Shown: in pieces, positions 47,741 through 57,348 of the stretch | How the letters are laid out: the number at the start of each line of letters is the position of its first letter | Position numbering within the stretch: position 1 is the first letter of the stretch | Assembly (NCBI GenBank): GCA_021810905.1 | Contig: JAJZQH010000006.1 | Span: forward strand, 1-64,000 | From: a bacterium | GTDB taxonomy: Bacteria; UBA10199; 2-02-FULL-44-16; JAAZCA01 | Direction: 5' to 3' | Length of the DNA: 64,000 nt | Made by a program: the position numbers and the translations under genes | The notes under the pieces: model-generated | What the model was told of the DNA's origin: nothing | What the model saw: only the letters and a program-made list of their open reading frames with translations | The model's database searches: none

Positions 47741-47774
47741 GCATAGTTGCATTCGATGATATGCGGGGTTAGGG

Positions 47775-47807
47775 ATGAGGCGTCACATCATGACGCCTCA
47801 TTTTTTT
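47775..47807 (+). terminator. Rho-independent terminator after the pyrophosphatase gene
   Basis: Perfect 11-bp stem ATGAGGCGTCA/TGACGCCTCAT, 5-base loop, followed by a run of T residues. It lies 34 bp after the stop of hppA and 20 bp before the MFS gene start. Confidence 0.9.
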
Positions 47808-47825
47808 GCTGCGGAGGAAATTGAG

Positions 47826-49079
47826 ATGACGATGGAACCGATGAGAGATATCTCTGCAACAGAAGCCTCGCGGGAGCAACCGGGGAACGGCGGCAAAACC
47901 TACTCACGCGGACCTCTTCGCGGGCTCAACTCCAACGTCGTCAAGCTGGGCATCGTCTCCTTCTTTGCAGACGTATCGAGCGAGATGCTATATCCGCTCA
48001 TTCCGATCTTTCTCACGGCCGTGCTCGGCGCGCCCATGGCGATAGTGGGCGTAATAGAAGGCGCCGCTGAAGCGACGGCGAGTCTGCTCAAGACCGTCTC
48101 GGGCCGCATTTCCGACGTCACTGGAAGGCGAAGGCCTTTCGTGCTTGCAGGCTACGGCATATCCGCGCTGGCCAAACCCCTGATCGCTATCGCCGCAGGA
48201 TGGCCGCTCGTGCTCGTCGCGCGCGTGGCGGACAGATTCGGCAAGGGGCTGCGCGTAAGCCCGCGCGACGCGCTAGTTGCCGACTCCGTCACGCCGGAAT
48301 TCCGCGGCCGCGCATTCGGCTGGCACAGGGCCATGGACACCGCCGGCGCGGTGCTGGGGCCGTTGATCGCACTGGCTCTGCTCTCCCTGCTACACGAAGA
48401 CCTCCGCGTCATATTTCTGATCTCATTCATCCCGGGAATCCTGGGCGCCGCCACGGTGCTCACGGTGCGGGAGCGGCGTAGACCTCCGCAGGAATCGCAG
48501 AGCGTCACTATCTCTTTCGGACGAATGCCGCGGCCGTTCCGCAGCTATCTCAGGGCGTGGGGAATATTCGCGATCGCAAATTCGAGCGACGTGTTCCTGA
48601 TCCTCAAGGCAAAGCAGGTGGGATTCACCACATCGACCGTGGTCCTCGCATACGTATTTTATAACTTCATCTATGCGGCGGCATCGCCGTTTCTGGGGCA
48701 TCTCTCCGACAAGGTCGGCCGCAAGGAAGTGCTTGCGGGAGGGCTTTTTGTTTTCGCTGCGGTCTATGCAGGATTCGCGATTTCAGTGGCTGGTTGGCAC
48801 ATCTGGGCGCTCTTTGGAGTCTACGGTCTCTACACCGCCGCAACTGACGGAGTGGGCAAGGCGTTTGCAGTTGATCTCGTGCCTGAGGAAATACGCGCCA
48901 GCGCACTGGGACTGCTGGGCACCGTATCCGGAATCGCGGCCCTCGTTGCGAGTTCTGTAGCCGGCGCGCTCTGGAGCGGCATCGGATCCTGGGCCGCGTT
49001 CGCGTACGGCGCTGCAGGCGCGCTCATCGGCGCCCTGTTTCTCCTGCAAATTCCGCACAAGGGGAAATTTGGCGGCTAA
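47826..49079 (+). CDS. MFS-family transporter
   Basis: 417 aa, twelve predicted membrane spans. The inter-domain signature of the family is seen as GRISDVTGRRRPFVLAGYG (near residue 97) and GHLSDKVGRKEVLAGG (near 300). The N-terminal 40 residues are hydrophilic. The ATG at 47826 has GGAGGA seven bases upstream; an upstream frame start at 47775 lies inside the terminator stem and is rejected. It resembles the bacterial MFS proteins with the SPRDALVADSV motif, a subgroup of unknown substrate. The 3' end overlaps the convergent orphan gene by four bases. Confidence 0.85.
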   Translation: MTMEPMRDISATEASREQPGNGGKTYSRGPLRGLNSNVVKLGIVSFFADVSSEMLYPLIPIFLTAVLGAPMAIVGVIEGAAEATASLLKTVSGRISDVTGRRRPFVLAGYGISALAKPLIAIAAGWPLVLVARVADRFGKGLRVSPRDALVADSVTPEFRGRAFGWHRAMDTAGAVLGPLIALALLSLLHEDLRVIFLISFIPGILGAATVLTVRERRRPPQESQSVTISFGRMPRPFRSYLRAWGIFAIANSSDVFLILKAKQVGFTTSTVVLAYVFYNFIYAAASPFLGHLSDKVGRKEVLAGGLFVFAAVYAGFAISVAGWHIWALFGVYGLYTAATDGVGKAFAVDLVPEEIRASALGLLGTVSGIAALVASSVAGALWSGIGSWAAFAYGAAGALIGALFLLQIPHKGKFGG

Positions 49080-50188
49080 ACTTTTCCGGTGGCAGATCTC
49101 GCCGACTCATTTACGGCACGTTTGGAATCGCTTTTATTTGGGGAGACGCCTTGTTTTGCGCCATAGGTTTCCATCACATGACCTTTAGCGCTCATACTGC
49201 GCCTGAGCATCAGCCTTACAACAGCCTCCTTCTCAAGGTCGGTCAATCTGTTGAATTTCACGATATCAAGATTACGAAAGATACAGAGAAAAGTCTGCAT
49301 CTCCTCATATCCGATATAATTCGCCATATCCATTTTATACGCAGAGAATGCCGCCAGTTCCTGAGTGTAATCGTAGGCCCAGTTGATCATCAATGTCATG
49401 AGCTGCGAGCCCGCATCTTTCTGTGTCATCTGCGCTTCCTGAGGTTTCAGCGCTTTGTGCAATTCATGCAATTCCTGAAGCCTGCCCAGCTTGACGACCT
49501 CCAGCAGGACGCTATTCAAGACGCGTTCGCTTGTTGCGCGCAAAACGTCGCTTACAAGCTGACGGTGTTTCTTGGCGTCAGGATTGTTGTTGTAATACTC
49601 CCTTACAGCCGCTTCCCTTTCCTCGATTTTTTTCTGCAGCTTCGGAAATGAGCGCACCCGATCGATAGCATACAAGCACTCGACCAGCTCATGCATATGC
49701 TCTTCATGCGGCTTAAAACTGAATCTCCATGCCTGCACCGCTGCTTCATTCCTAAAAAGGAGCCTGATGCTGGCAAGTGAGTTAGCTTCGGCGTTGGGAT
49801 CAAATCTATCCTGCAGATAATTGTTTATGCCGATGAGCATCTCCTGAATACGCCGGCTGGTCTCTCCGCAGAGATCAATGGGATAGAAAATGGAAACCGG
49901 TCGCGATTCCAAATTGGCGGCAGCAAGCGCGAACCTTGTCGGCGGTTCGAGTGATCGATTTTCATGAGCCTTATAAAGGCCGCGCACGCCAGTCGTTGTG
50001 TTGCTGTCCGGGTCACTAAAGATTAAAAAGTGACAGGTGGAGTACCCACCTTCCGCATCTCTGCTTGATTCATCGAACGTGAGGGCAAGCGATTCGCCAT
50101 CCAGGACCTCATCGTTAACCGCACACGTCGCATCCAATGCCGACACGGAGATCGGCCCAAGCGTAAATTTAGAAAGTTCCTCAATCAT
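49076..50188 (-). CDS. Orphan protein (370 aa) with sigma-28-like promoter
   Basis: No recognised family, no signal peptide and no span. The N-terminal half is mixed alpha/beta (FTLGPISVSALDATCAVNDEVLD, STCHFLIFSDPDSNTTTGVRGLYKA) and the C-terminal half is long helices, partly coiled coil (YAIDRVRSFPKLQKKIEEREAAVREYY). The tail is Ser/Lys-rich. GAGG lies five bases before the ATG. Its promoter carries the family motif. Candidate effector by association. Confidence 0.72.
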   Translation of the reverse strand: MIEELSKFTLGPISVSALDATCAVNDEVLDGESLALTFDESSRDAEGGYSTCHFLIFSDPDSNTTTGVRGLYKAHENRSLEPPTRFALAAANLESRPVSIFYPIDLCGETSRRIQEMLIGINNYLQDRFDPNAEANSLASIRLLFRNEAAVQAWRFSFKPHEEHMHELVECLYAIDRVRSFPKLQKKIEEREAAVREYYNNNPDAKKHRQLVSDVLRATSERVLNSVLLEVVKLGRLQELHELHKALKPQEAQMTQKDAGSQLMTLMINWAYDYTQELAAFSAYKMDMANYIGYEEMQTFLCIFRNLDIVKFNRLTDLEKEAVVRLMLRRSMSAKGHVMETYGAKQGVSPNKSDSKRAVNESARSATGKV

Positions 50189-50223
50189 ATGAACCTCGTA
50201 CGTTGTTGTATTTGTGTTGAGGA

Positions 50224-50250
50224 TATCGGCAACTGGCAGGAAAAGTTGCT
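50224..50250 (-). promoter_or_regulatory. Sigma-28-like promoter (near-consensus site)
   Basis: In gene orientation: GCAACTTT, 13 bases, CGATAT, with GC before the -10 box; one base differs from the consensus. It ends about 35 bp before the ATG at 50188. Confidence 0.68.
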
Positions 50251-50377
50251 AAATTTTCGGCTGAACTGATAAAAAACATTCCAAAAATAACGTAAAAAAT
50301 ACCAGATCAATCAAAATTCTGTCATTATTTGCAATATTCGAAAAATTTTCTACGATGGAGGCCCTGCAATCAGCGGG

Positions 50378-50977
50378 TTACTTGAGGTCGAGCAACTGCT
50401 TCTTGGCTGGAATCTCTTTGAGCGTCGCGACGAGCAATGAGTTGAGCGCCTTGGTGAGACCCTTGATATCGCCCTTACGCACGTCCTTCGATTCCATGTC
50501 CATGCCGATATCCACGGTCCTGCTTGCATAGCCCTTGTCGATGGTGAAGGTGAGCATGCTGCTGGCTTGCGCGCTCCCGGTGAAGAATTTCTTCTGCAGG
50601 CCCGCATGGAACTGTTTGATGTCAGCGGAAATCTTGAGCGTGTTCGCATCGCCCTTGTCCACGAACTTGATGCCGCAGACAGCGAAGAGCTCCTTGAGCG
50701 ACGCGTTCAAGACCTGATCGAGCGGCGGATTTGCACTCACGTCGATCGGCTCCTCACCCTTCTTCGTCTGCGTTCCCACTGCCTTGTCTGCACGCGTATC
50801 CGTCACGCCGCCCCAGACCGCGGTAACGCCGCTCCATATGGGCGCCGGGCACGCCTCCTGCGCAAGGCCCGCGGGCGGCTGAAGTGATATTGTCTGATTC
50901 TGCGCGTCGGCAGCGACGGCAGTCCAGGAAAACGCTATGGCCAAAATTCCAACACAGCTTGCAAAAAATCGCTTCAT
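50378..50977 (-). CDS. Exported protein, YajG-like
   Basis: 199 aa. A signal peptide (MKRFFASCVGILAIAFSWTAVAADA) has no lipobox at the cleavage site. The mature part contains WSGVTAVWGGVTDTRADKAVGTQT, followed by PLDQVLNASLKELFAVCGIKFVDKG and ADIKQFHAGLQKKFFTGSAQASSMLTFTID. That order (DxR start, helix, central sheet strand) is reminiscent of the YajG/LptE-like lipoprotein fold. Function unknown, periplasmic by inference. It is last in a run of envelope genes on this strand, 90 bp after the 383-aa gene's end. Confidence 0.7.
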   Translation of the reverse strand: MKRFFASCVGILAIAFSWTAVAADAQNQTISLQPPAGLAQEACPAPIWSGVTAVWGGVTDTRADKAVGTQTKKGEEPIDVSANPPLDQVLNASLKELFAVCGIKFVDKGDANTLKISADIKQFHAGLQKKFFTGSAQASSMLTFTIDKGYASRTVDIGMDMESKDVRKGDIKGLTKALNSLLVATLKEIPAKKQLLDLK

Positions 50978-51066
50978 CCGTCCCCCTTGTCGATTCCGAA
51001 TCTGCTAGCACATCAAGCGGGGCCGGTAAAGGATTCCTGCACCAGACGAACCGGCGATATCTTCTC

Positions 51067-52218
51067 TCAGTTTCCCATCACGATAAAATCGACTGACGGT
51101 ACGTTATTGCAATTGACGCTGAATCCAGCCGCCGATTTGTTGAATGCCAGCAAGGGATGCAGGTTTATGCTGTAGGTATCGATCCCGTCTGCCGTGGGCG
51201 TCACGACGACGGAATAATACGCGTCCGACATCGGCTGCACGAACGCTACTGAGACGGTGCTGCCTGACGAGGACGAGAACACGGCGTTCTGGCCGTGCAC
51301 GGCGGGAGACAATCCGCAAGTCACCGTGCCCCAGGCGCTCCGGCCGAACGAAAGCCTCTGAGGATTTTCTATCGCCTGCACCCTGCCATCCAGATTCGCA
51401 ACGGAAGCGTTCGTCGCCGCATCCGCTACTGCGCGAGTGTCCGCCTCAGCGGAATCCGCAGCCGCGCGCGCACTCGTTTCAGAACTATCCGCCGCAACCC
51501 TCGCCTGCGCCTCTGCGCTTACGGCCGCGCTGCGTTCGCCGGTCTCGGCCGTGATCTTTGCGTTGCTGCCGGCTATCGCCTTATCGAGGTCGGCGAGCGC
51601 CGCCTGCAGATAGTTCGCCGTGGAATACGTGAGTCCTCCGGCGACTCCTATCGTTGAAGAGGCCGCAGGCGCGCTGTAGAGCGTGGGCAGCTCATCGCGC
51701 AACAGGATCTGCGATGCGTCTTTGCCGTTGGTAAGAGCCTCAGTGATCCGCTTCATCGCGTCCGCGCTCAGCGAGTCGAACGAGATACTCCCGTTCGCAA
51801 CACCGAGCGCCTGCTGAGCGTACGCAGCATAAGGCACCGACGCGATCTCCATTGGGGGGAGAGTTGCAATCCCCTCGACCTCCACTTCCAGATAGCGCGC
51901 GCCCTGGGGATCAAGGACATTCATCGGCACGCCTCCCGCAGGCGCGCCATCCTGCGTGAGTCCGTTTCCTATGAGTGCTGAAACGAGACCATTGGCTGCG
52001 GAGACCATCTGGCTCTCTTCATAAAGCTCGGCTCCGTTAGCGTCGGTAATGCGGAATTTAATTCCGACGTCGCCATCGGCAATGGCGTTTCCGCCTTCAT
52101 CCGTTATGGCGGAGTGGAATCCAAGGATTGCCGGGATTTCTCCTGTCTCGGCGCGCAGCGCGCTCGACATGATGCATGACAACAATACCGTCGCTAGTAC
52201 AGCAATACCCTTTCTCAT
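51067..52218 (-). CDS. Secreted surface protein with coiled-coil stalk
   Basis: 383 aa from an ATG with GGAGGGAG four bases upstream; the longer frame to 52287 is not supported. Signal peptide (MRKGIAVLATVLLSCIMSSALRA). Residues 25-150 form a beta domain seen in exported proteins of many uncultured bacteria (IPAILGFHSAITDEGGNAIADGDV, PPMEIASVPYAAYAQQA). Residues 200-300 are an Ala-rich heptad-type coiled coil with repeated AAADSAE units. The C-terminal 90 residues are a beta domain. The layout fits an extracellular trimeric or fibre-like protein; the binding partner is unknown. Confidence 0.75.
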   Translation of the reverse strand: MRKGIAVLATVLLSCIMSSALRAETGEIPAILGFHSAITDEGGNAIADGDVGIKFRITDANGAELYEESQMVSAANGLVSALIGNGLTQDGAPAGGVPMNVLDPQGARYLEVEVEGIATLPPMEIASVPYAAYAQQALGVANGSISFDSLSADAMKRITEALTNGKDASQILLRDELPTLYSAPAASSTIGVAGGLTYSTANYLQAALADLDKAIAGSNAKITAETGERSAAVSAEAQARVAADSSETSARAAADSAEADTRAVADAATNASVANLDGRVQAIENPQRLSFGRSAWGTVTCGLSPAVHGQNAVFSSSSGSTVSVAFVQPMSDAYYSVVVTPTADGIDTYSINLHPLLAFNKSAAGFSVNCNNVPSVDFIVMGN

Positions 52219-52247
52219 ATCTCCCTCCTCGCTGCGTTTATGTTTTT

Positions 52248-52688
52248 TCATCTGATCAGAAATTCGACGCGCCTGTTTAGGCTCCATGCAGCCGGAGAGT
52301 GACGCGCATCAACTGGCGCGCCTTCACCCTGCGAAACGATTACCAGCCGCGACGCGTCGGCTCCCCTCGTCACCATCTCAGCAGCCACACTGCGCGCGCG
52401 CCTGTCTCCTAGCTCCATATTGAATGCATCGCTCCCCCTCTCGTCACAGTGCCCTTCAAGCACGAGGACCGCTCCCGCGTTCTCGGACATCCAGAGCGCA
52501 TTCCGGCTAAGCACGTCGCGTTCGGCAGTGAGAACTCGATCACTTCCCGTTGAAAAATGGACGCGCTCTGCCAGTTGCACATCCGGCCGCGCGGACCGCT
52601 CGACGGGCGACGATGCGCGCAAGTGCGCGCCGCCGCAGGAAGCACAACTCACGATGATGACTGCCAGGATCGTCTCAAGTCTCTTCAC
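52248..52688 (-). CDS. OmpA/Pal-family lipoprotein
   Basis: 146 aa. A lipoprotein signal peptide ends in a cysteine-containing region (VIIVSCASCGG). Residues 40-146 are an OmpA-C peptidoglycan-binding domain: LEGHCDERGSDAFNMELGDRRARSVAAEMV is the core, and NRRVEFLI is the usual end. It would tether the outer membrane to the cell wall. It lies in the middle of a five-gene envelope run on the minus strand, 12 bp from the lipoprotein gene upstream and 30 bp from the surface-protein gene downstream. Confidence 0.88.
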   Translation of the reverse strand: MKRLETILAVIIVSCASCGGAHLRASSPVERSARPDVQLAERVHFSTGSDRVLTAERDVLSRNALWMSENAGAVLVLEGHCDERGSDAFNMELGDRRARSVAAEMVTRGADASRLVIVSQGEGAPVDARHSPAAWSLNRRVEFLIR

Positions 52689-52700
52689 CGAACACCTCGC

Positions 52701-53483
52701 TCACAAGTGCGCGGGCAGAAAACCTGCCGCGCATGCAGGCGCGCTGCATGCGTTTGTGCGTCCACCGATCTGAGTCGTTGAAACAAACGGGGCGCCCTTT
52801 CTCCTGCTCCCGTCGAGGAGCAGGACGTTCGCCAGCGAAGACCTCCCGGTCACCAGATCCCTCACCTCGAAGAGATGATTGCCTGGAGAGAGAACCGCCG
52901 GCGCCATGAGGCCCAGGCCCGTGGACTGGTCCAGATGAATTTCCGCTGTGTTGAGGGAGGCATCCACCAGCTGTTTTGCCTCGCCATCATATATTTCCTC
53001 TACCGTTACGGGATTCGTCGGGTCGGAAAAAATCTTGAAAATGAGCCGCGTGTTGTCGATCGAGTTTCCATCCGCGAGGTTTGCAAATATAGGTACGGCC
53101 TCCATCTCAACGGCGACCTCATTGACGCCGCCGCTCACCTCGACGCCTGCCTCTTCCCCTGCGCGGATCTTGACTCCGTTGGCGTTGACGGCCTCCACTG
53201 AGATGGATCGATTCTCGCCGCATGGCACTCCCTCGATAAGGCCACTGCCTGCGTCGCCTGCGAATTCCGCAGAGATAGGCTGTTCGATGCCCTCGCCGCT
53301 TATCGTTACGCTGTATTTTTCAATGCGGCCGTGCTCGATGCGCGGGTTGAACGACTTCGCCCCCGTGACTACGACTGCGAGCGAACCTGCGTTTCCTTTC
53401 GCACCCCCGCCGCCGCCGCACGAGGCAAGTGCCGCGGCGATTGCTGCCGCGGCAAGCACGCATGATATCGATTTGTTCATCAT
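52701..53483 (-). CDS. Lipoprotein of unknown function
   Basis: 260 aa. The signal peptide ends in a clear lipobox (AALASC) followed by a run of glycines (CGGGGG). The rest is a predicted beta-rich domain (SLAVVVTGAKSFNPRIEHGRI, SVTISGEGIEQPISAEF) and a segment with DGNSIDNTRLIFKIFSDPTNP. The C-terminus carries four cysteines in two pairs. No family recognised. Its ATG overlaps the stop of the upstream PEGA gene (ATGA), so the two are coupled. Confidence 0.78.
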   Translation of the reverse strand: MMNKSISCVLAAAAIAAALASCGGGGGAKGNAGSLAVVVTGAKSFNPRIEHGRIEKYSVTISGEGIEQPISAEFAGDAGSGLIEGVPCGENRSISVEAVNANGVKIRAGEEAGVEVSGGVNEVAVEMEAVPIFANLADGNSIDNTRLIFKIFSDPTNPVTVEEIYDGEAKQLVDASLNTAEIHLDQSTGLGLMAPAVLSPGNHLFEVRDLVTGRSSLANVLLLDGSRRKGAPFVSTTQIGGRTNACSAPACAAGFLPAHL

Positions 53484-54784
53484 CGCTTCACCTCCGCGCT
53501 CGTGAAATTTACCCTCACGCTCCCGGTCGAATCGCCGCCGGACATGGCTGCGAGAATACCGCCCACGATAGCACCCACGGCCGCCGTCCCGACCGCCGCC
53601 CAGAATAACGGCTTGCGCGTCAGCGGTTGCTTTCGTTTTCCAAGCAACACGGGATCGCCCTCACCGAGCGGGTCCAGCTGTTTCGCGGGATCGGATGTGA
53701 TATTAGCGTCAATCTGATCGGCTAACGCCGCCACCATTTCCGCGAGCTGTTCGTTGCGCGTATCTTGCGCAAGTTTCTTTATCGCCACTGCCCTTTGGCC
53801 TGCGCGGAGCGCTCGATCCACGGCGCGCGCACGCACTTGTACGGCGCTGTCTTTTGCATCTGCGTCTATCAGGATTACTTTCTCAGCCTTCAACGCGTCC
53901 GCGATCTGCAGCCCCTGCCGCAATTCGATGGAAGGATCATCGGTGTTCGCGTGTCCGGTTCGTTCCTTGCCCTTTTTGTCCCAGATCAATTTCTCATCGA
54001 GAGAAAGAGTTTTTCCAGCTGCGACAGTGACGTTTCTTTCAAGAGGAATGTACCTGTCCGCCTTGACTGCAAGCGAGTAGCCGCCTGCAGGTAGAGCTGA
54101 GATCGTCAGCGGAGTCACACCCCTGCTGATCCCGTTGAGAAAGACCTCAGCGGCCTGCGGGCTGCTCTTGACTGAAAGCACACCTGCAGGCGCGCCTGCT
54201 CTCGATTTTTTTACCTCTTCGAACAAGGATACGAGGCTCGGCGGGTATTCTTGTGCCGAAAGCGCGAGCGCAGGATGGATGACGAGGGCGGCTTCAAACG
54301 ACTTACGCGCCTGCGCTGCGTCGCCTCTGGATTTTGCGACCACAGCGCGCGTGACGTAGGCGTCCACGAGCATCTGTCCGGCCTCCGCATCTCCGCGCGC
54401 TTGGGAAAGTGCGGCGATCGCTTTGTTCAGCTCCTGTTCGGCATCCTTATAACGGAATGCAAAGTAATGCTCCTTTGCGCGGGCCAGCTCCGCGGATGCC
54501 TCAGCCACTCCGCCGTTTAATGGCTCGGACGGATCTCGATACGAGAGAACTTTCGCTGCGGTGTTTGCATCTATAATATGATGGCCGGTCGCCATTCTCA
54601 GCGCAGAACCCACGGCCGACGCGATCTCGCGGCTCTCTTCGTCCGCATCTCCATCGAGCATGGGCTGCACGGCAACGGAGCGCGGCGCGATTGGAGCCTG
54701 CGCGCTACAGACGAGAGGCTCTGCGATAAGCAGCGTTGCAAGAAACGTTGCGACAAAACATTTTAATGAAGGTCGAAATGTCAT
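53480..54784 (-). CDS. Exported PEGA-domain protein with helical repeats
   Basis: 434 aa from ATG 54784; the frame opens 13 codons upstream at a TTG without ribosome site. Signal peptide residues 1-28. Residues 90-190 are TPR-like helices (ELARAKEHYFAFRYKDAEQELNKAI). Residues 205-265 are a PEGA domain (GVLSVKSSPQAAEVFLNGISRGVTPLTISALPAGGY). Residues 290-370 look like a TolB-type domain, and a membrane span lies near 400-420 (FWAAVGTAAVGAIVGGILAAM). First gene of the envelope run; similar modular design to the proteins at 10016 and 12399. Confidence 0.8.
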   Translation of the reverse strand: MTFRPSLKCFVATFLATLLIAEPLVCSAQAPIAPRSVAVQPMLDGDADEESREIASAVGSALRMATGHHIIDANTAAKVLSYRDPSEPLNGGVAEASAELARAKEHYFAFRYKDAEQELNKAIAALSQARGDAEAGQMLVDAYVTRAVVAKSRGDAAQARKSFEAALVIHPALALSAQEYPPSLVSLFEEVKKSRAGAPAGVLSVKSSPQAAEVFLNGISRGVTPLTISALPAGGYSLAVKADRYIPLERNVTVAAGKTLSLDEKLIWDKKGKERTGHANTDDPSIELRQGLQIADALKAEKVILIDADAKDSAVQVRARAVDRALRAGQRAVAIKKLAQDTRNEQLAEMVAALADQIDANITSDPAKQLDPLGEGDPVLLGKRKQPLTRKPLFWAAVGTAAVGAIVGGILAAMSGGDSTGSVRVNFTSAEVKR

Positions 54785-55092
54785 GAAAAAAAACAAAGAG
54801 CAATTCGCGTGCCAGATTTTCAAGTGATGGATCGATACTTGAAGAATTATGTGAAGAGCGATTCCAAATTCTCGCGATTGAAATGCGGATTTGCTTCGTC
54901 AATGAATGTCGCAGAGGCGGCGGGAAAAATTCCTCAGCGTCTGTCGTTGTTCAGTGCAACGTGCGCCCATTTCAAACACATGTGCCGGAGCAGAAACAAT
55001 AATAGCCATACTGAATAAATGAAGCATTCGCAGCTTGCATGTTTTAGCTGAAGAACTTAATATCCTTGAAAATAAGCGTTTTTAGTCATCCC
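54785..55092. other. Intergenic region, no feature recognised
   Basis: About 300 bp between the divergent envelope run and the molybdenum hydroxylase gene. I see no RNA gene, no clear inverted repeat and no convincing promoter. The sequence is richer in A and T than its flanks. Confidence 0.5.
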
Positions 55093-57348
55093 ATGAAACG
55101 AGTCGACGCAATCGAAAAAGTGACAGGGCGGGCCCTCTACGCGGACGACATGCGCTTTGACCGCATGTGCCATGCTGCCCCTCTGCATTCCGCGCATCCG
55201 CACGCAGTCATTCGCTCCATCGACACGAAGGCGGCGCGTGCCATGCCCGGCGTCATCGACATCATCACAGGCTGCGATGTGCCTGGCACGAAGCAAGTCG
55301 GTGGGATCATCGCGGATCAGTATGTGATCGCGACCGACCGCGTGCGCTACTGCGGCGACGTTGTCGCAATGGTAGCGGCGGAGTCCGCGGATATCGCCCG
55401 CCGCGCGGCCCGCCTCATTGAGGTCGATTACAAACCCCTCCCGCCCCTGCTTTCCACCGAGGAAGCGCTCGCACCCGACGCCGCGATATTGCACGAAGGC
55501 CGCAAGGACAACGTCATCAGTTCTTTCCGGGTCAGGCGCGGCGATATCAAGCGCGGATACAAAGCCAGCCGCATCATCCTTGACGCGCGGTTTCAGACCT
55601 CCTTCGTAGAACACGCCTACCTCGAGCCCGAATCCTGTATCGCGGCGCCGGAGCAGGGGCGCGCGGTCACTGTCTACGGCGGCATGCAGCATCCGTTTTC
55701 CACGCGCCGCGTGGCCGCGGCCGCCGCGGGGCTTCCGCTATCGTTCGTGCGGATAGTGCAGACGACGCTCGGAGGCGGTTTCGGCGGCAAGGACGACACC
55801 ATCTCCGTTGTCTGCGCGCGCGCCGCCATTCTGGCGACGAGGCTCGGAAGGCCGGTCAAAATCACGTATACGCGCGAAGAATCGATACGCGAGTCCTACA
55901 AGCGGCATCCGTTCGAGCTCGCATATAAGGCAGGCATCGGCGCTGACGGCAGATTCCGCGCAATGGAAGTCGACATAACCGCAGACTCCGGCCCCTACTG
56001 CTCCATGTCTCCTTTTGTCATCTGGCGGCCTACGGTTCAGTGTACCGGCCCCTATGCGGTTCCCAACGTGCGATGCGACACAAAGGCGGTATGCACGAAC
56101 AACACCTTTACCGGCGCCATGCGAGGGTTCGGTAGCCCGCAGCACGTCTTTGCCTGCGAGTCCTTCATCGACGTCTGCGCCGAGCGCGCGGGGCTCGATC
56201 CGTGGGAATTTCGCAGGAGAAATTTTTTCCGGCAAGGGACAAAAACGCACACCGGACAGAAACTCATCGGCCACAAGGTGGCGATCGCGCAAGTCGCCGA
56301 GCGCGCGCTCAAGGAACTCGGATGGAAGAAAAAGTGGGCGCTCTGCTCGCGCGGAAAAGTTCGCAACGACGGCACGTATTACGGAGTGGGCTTCGCGTGC
56401 AGCTATCGCGGAGTGTCGCTCGGCGCCGAGGGAAACGATTTCTGTTCGTCCATAGTGAACATCCAACCTGACGGCTCCGCGCTCCTCGAAGTCGGCGTCT
56501 CGGAGAACGGCCAGGGCCTCAAGACCGCCATGGTGGCGATCCTCGCGGGTGAGCTGGGCATGAACCCCGACCGCATCCGCTTCGTGGATACGGACACGAG
56601 TTCGGTGCCGGACGGCGGGCCCACGGTGGCCTCGCGCGGCACGCTCGTGGGAGGAAACGCAGTCATCGACGCCGCGGACAAGATCAAACGGATCATGAGG
56701 CCGGCGCTGCGCGAACTGATCGGGCCTTCGCGCAAGGGCTATCTCTTCAAAGCCGGGCGCATACGCAATCCTGAAAACAGAAAGAGCGTCGCGTTCGAAG
56801 ACGCGGTCGCCGCCTGTCACAGAAGCAGGATCTATCCCTATGCACTCGGCGTGTGGAAAGGGCCCAGGGTTTCGTGGGACGAGGATACGGGTCAGGGCGA
56901 CGCTTATTTCACTTACGTCTATGGGTGCCAGGCATGCGAGCTCACGGTTCACGCGAAGACGGGCAAGGTGCGCGTGTCGCGCGTGGTGGCGGTACATGAA
57001 GTCGGCAAGGCGGTCAATCCGCAGATGGCTATAGGCCAGGTTTTCGGCGGCATCGCGATGGGGCTGGGGTTTGCGCTGATGGAGGAAATCAGGCATAATG
57101 ACGGAATGATCGAGAATCTCAATCTGAACACGTACCGAATACCTCGATCGATCGACGTCCCAGAGATGACGGCCATCCTCGTGGAGAATCCGGATCCTGT
57201 GGGACCCTGGGGCGCAAAGTCGCTCGGTGAACCCACTAACGAGCTGATGGGCGCCGCCGTGGCAAATGCCGTCTATTGCGCAACGGGCAAGCGCTTCACA
57301 AAGGCGCCGATAACCGCCGACCAGATACTCGGAGACATCCATGGGTAA
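55093..57348 (+). CDS. Molybdopterin-binding subunit of a xanthine dehydrogenase-family enzyme
   Basis: 751 aa from the ATG at 55093 (KRVDAIEKVTGRALYADDM, the family start); an open TTG at 55066 is unlikely. Molybdenum cofactor motifs: GGGFGGKDD near residue 230, GAMRGFGSPQ near 340, SENGQGLKTAM near 475 and the catalytic glutamate in GAKSLGEPTNE near 705. The enzyme hydroxylates a purine, aldehyde or heterocycle, and with the guanine deaminase at 62383 a xanthine substrate is plausible. The [2Fe-2S] subunit is 4.5 kb away at 61833 and no FAD subunit is in the window. The 3' end overlaps the patatin gene by eight bases. Confidence 0.88.
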   Translation: MKRVDAIEKVTGRALYADDMRFDRMCHAAPLHSAHPHAVIRSIDTKAARAMPGVIDIITGCDVPGTKQVGGIIADQYVIATDRVRYCGDVVAMVAAESADIARRAARLIEVDYKPLPPLLSTEEALAPDAAILHEGRKDNVISSFRVRRGDIKRGYKASRIILDARFQTSFVEHAYLEPESCIAAPEQGRAVTVYGGMQHPFSTRRVAAAAAGLPLSFVRIVQTTLGGGFGGKDDTISVVCARAAILATRLGRPVKITYTREESIRESYKRHPFELAYKAGIGADGRFRAMEVDITADSGPYCSMSPFVIWRPTVQCTGPYAVPNVRCDTKAVCTNNTFTGAMRGFGSPQHVFACESFIDVCAERAGLDPWEFRRRNFFRQGTKTHTGQKLIGHKVAIAQVAERALKELGWKKKWALCSRGKVRNDGTYYGVGFACSYRGVSLGAEGNDFCSSIVNIQPDGSALLEVGVSENGQGLKTAMVAILAGELGMNPDRIRFVDTDTSSVPDGGPTVASRGTLVGGNAVIDAADKIKRIMRPALRELIGPSRKGYLFKAGRIRNPENRKSVAFEDAVAACHRSRIYPYALGVWKGPRVSWDEDTGQGDAYFTYVYGCQACELTVHAKTGKVRVSRVVAVHEVGKAVNPQMAIGQVFGGIAMGLGFALMEEIRHNDGMIENLNLNTYRIPRSIDVPEMTAILVENPDPVGPWGAKSLGEPTNELMGAAVANAVYCATGKRFTKAPITADQILGDIHG

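Noticed and set aside
47775-47825. Upstream start for the MFS transporter
   Set aside because: The ATG lies in the stem of a strong terminator and has no ribosome site; ATG 47826 has GGAGGA.
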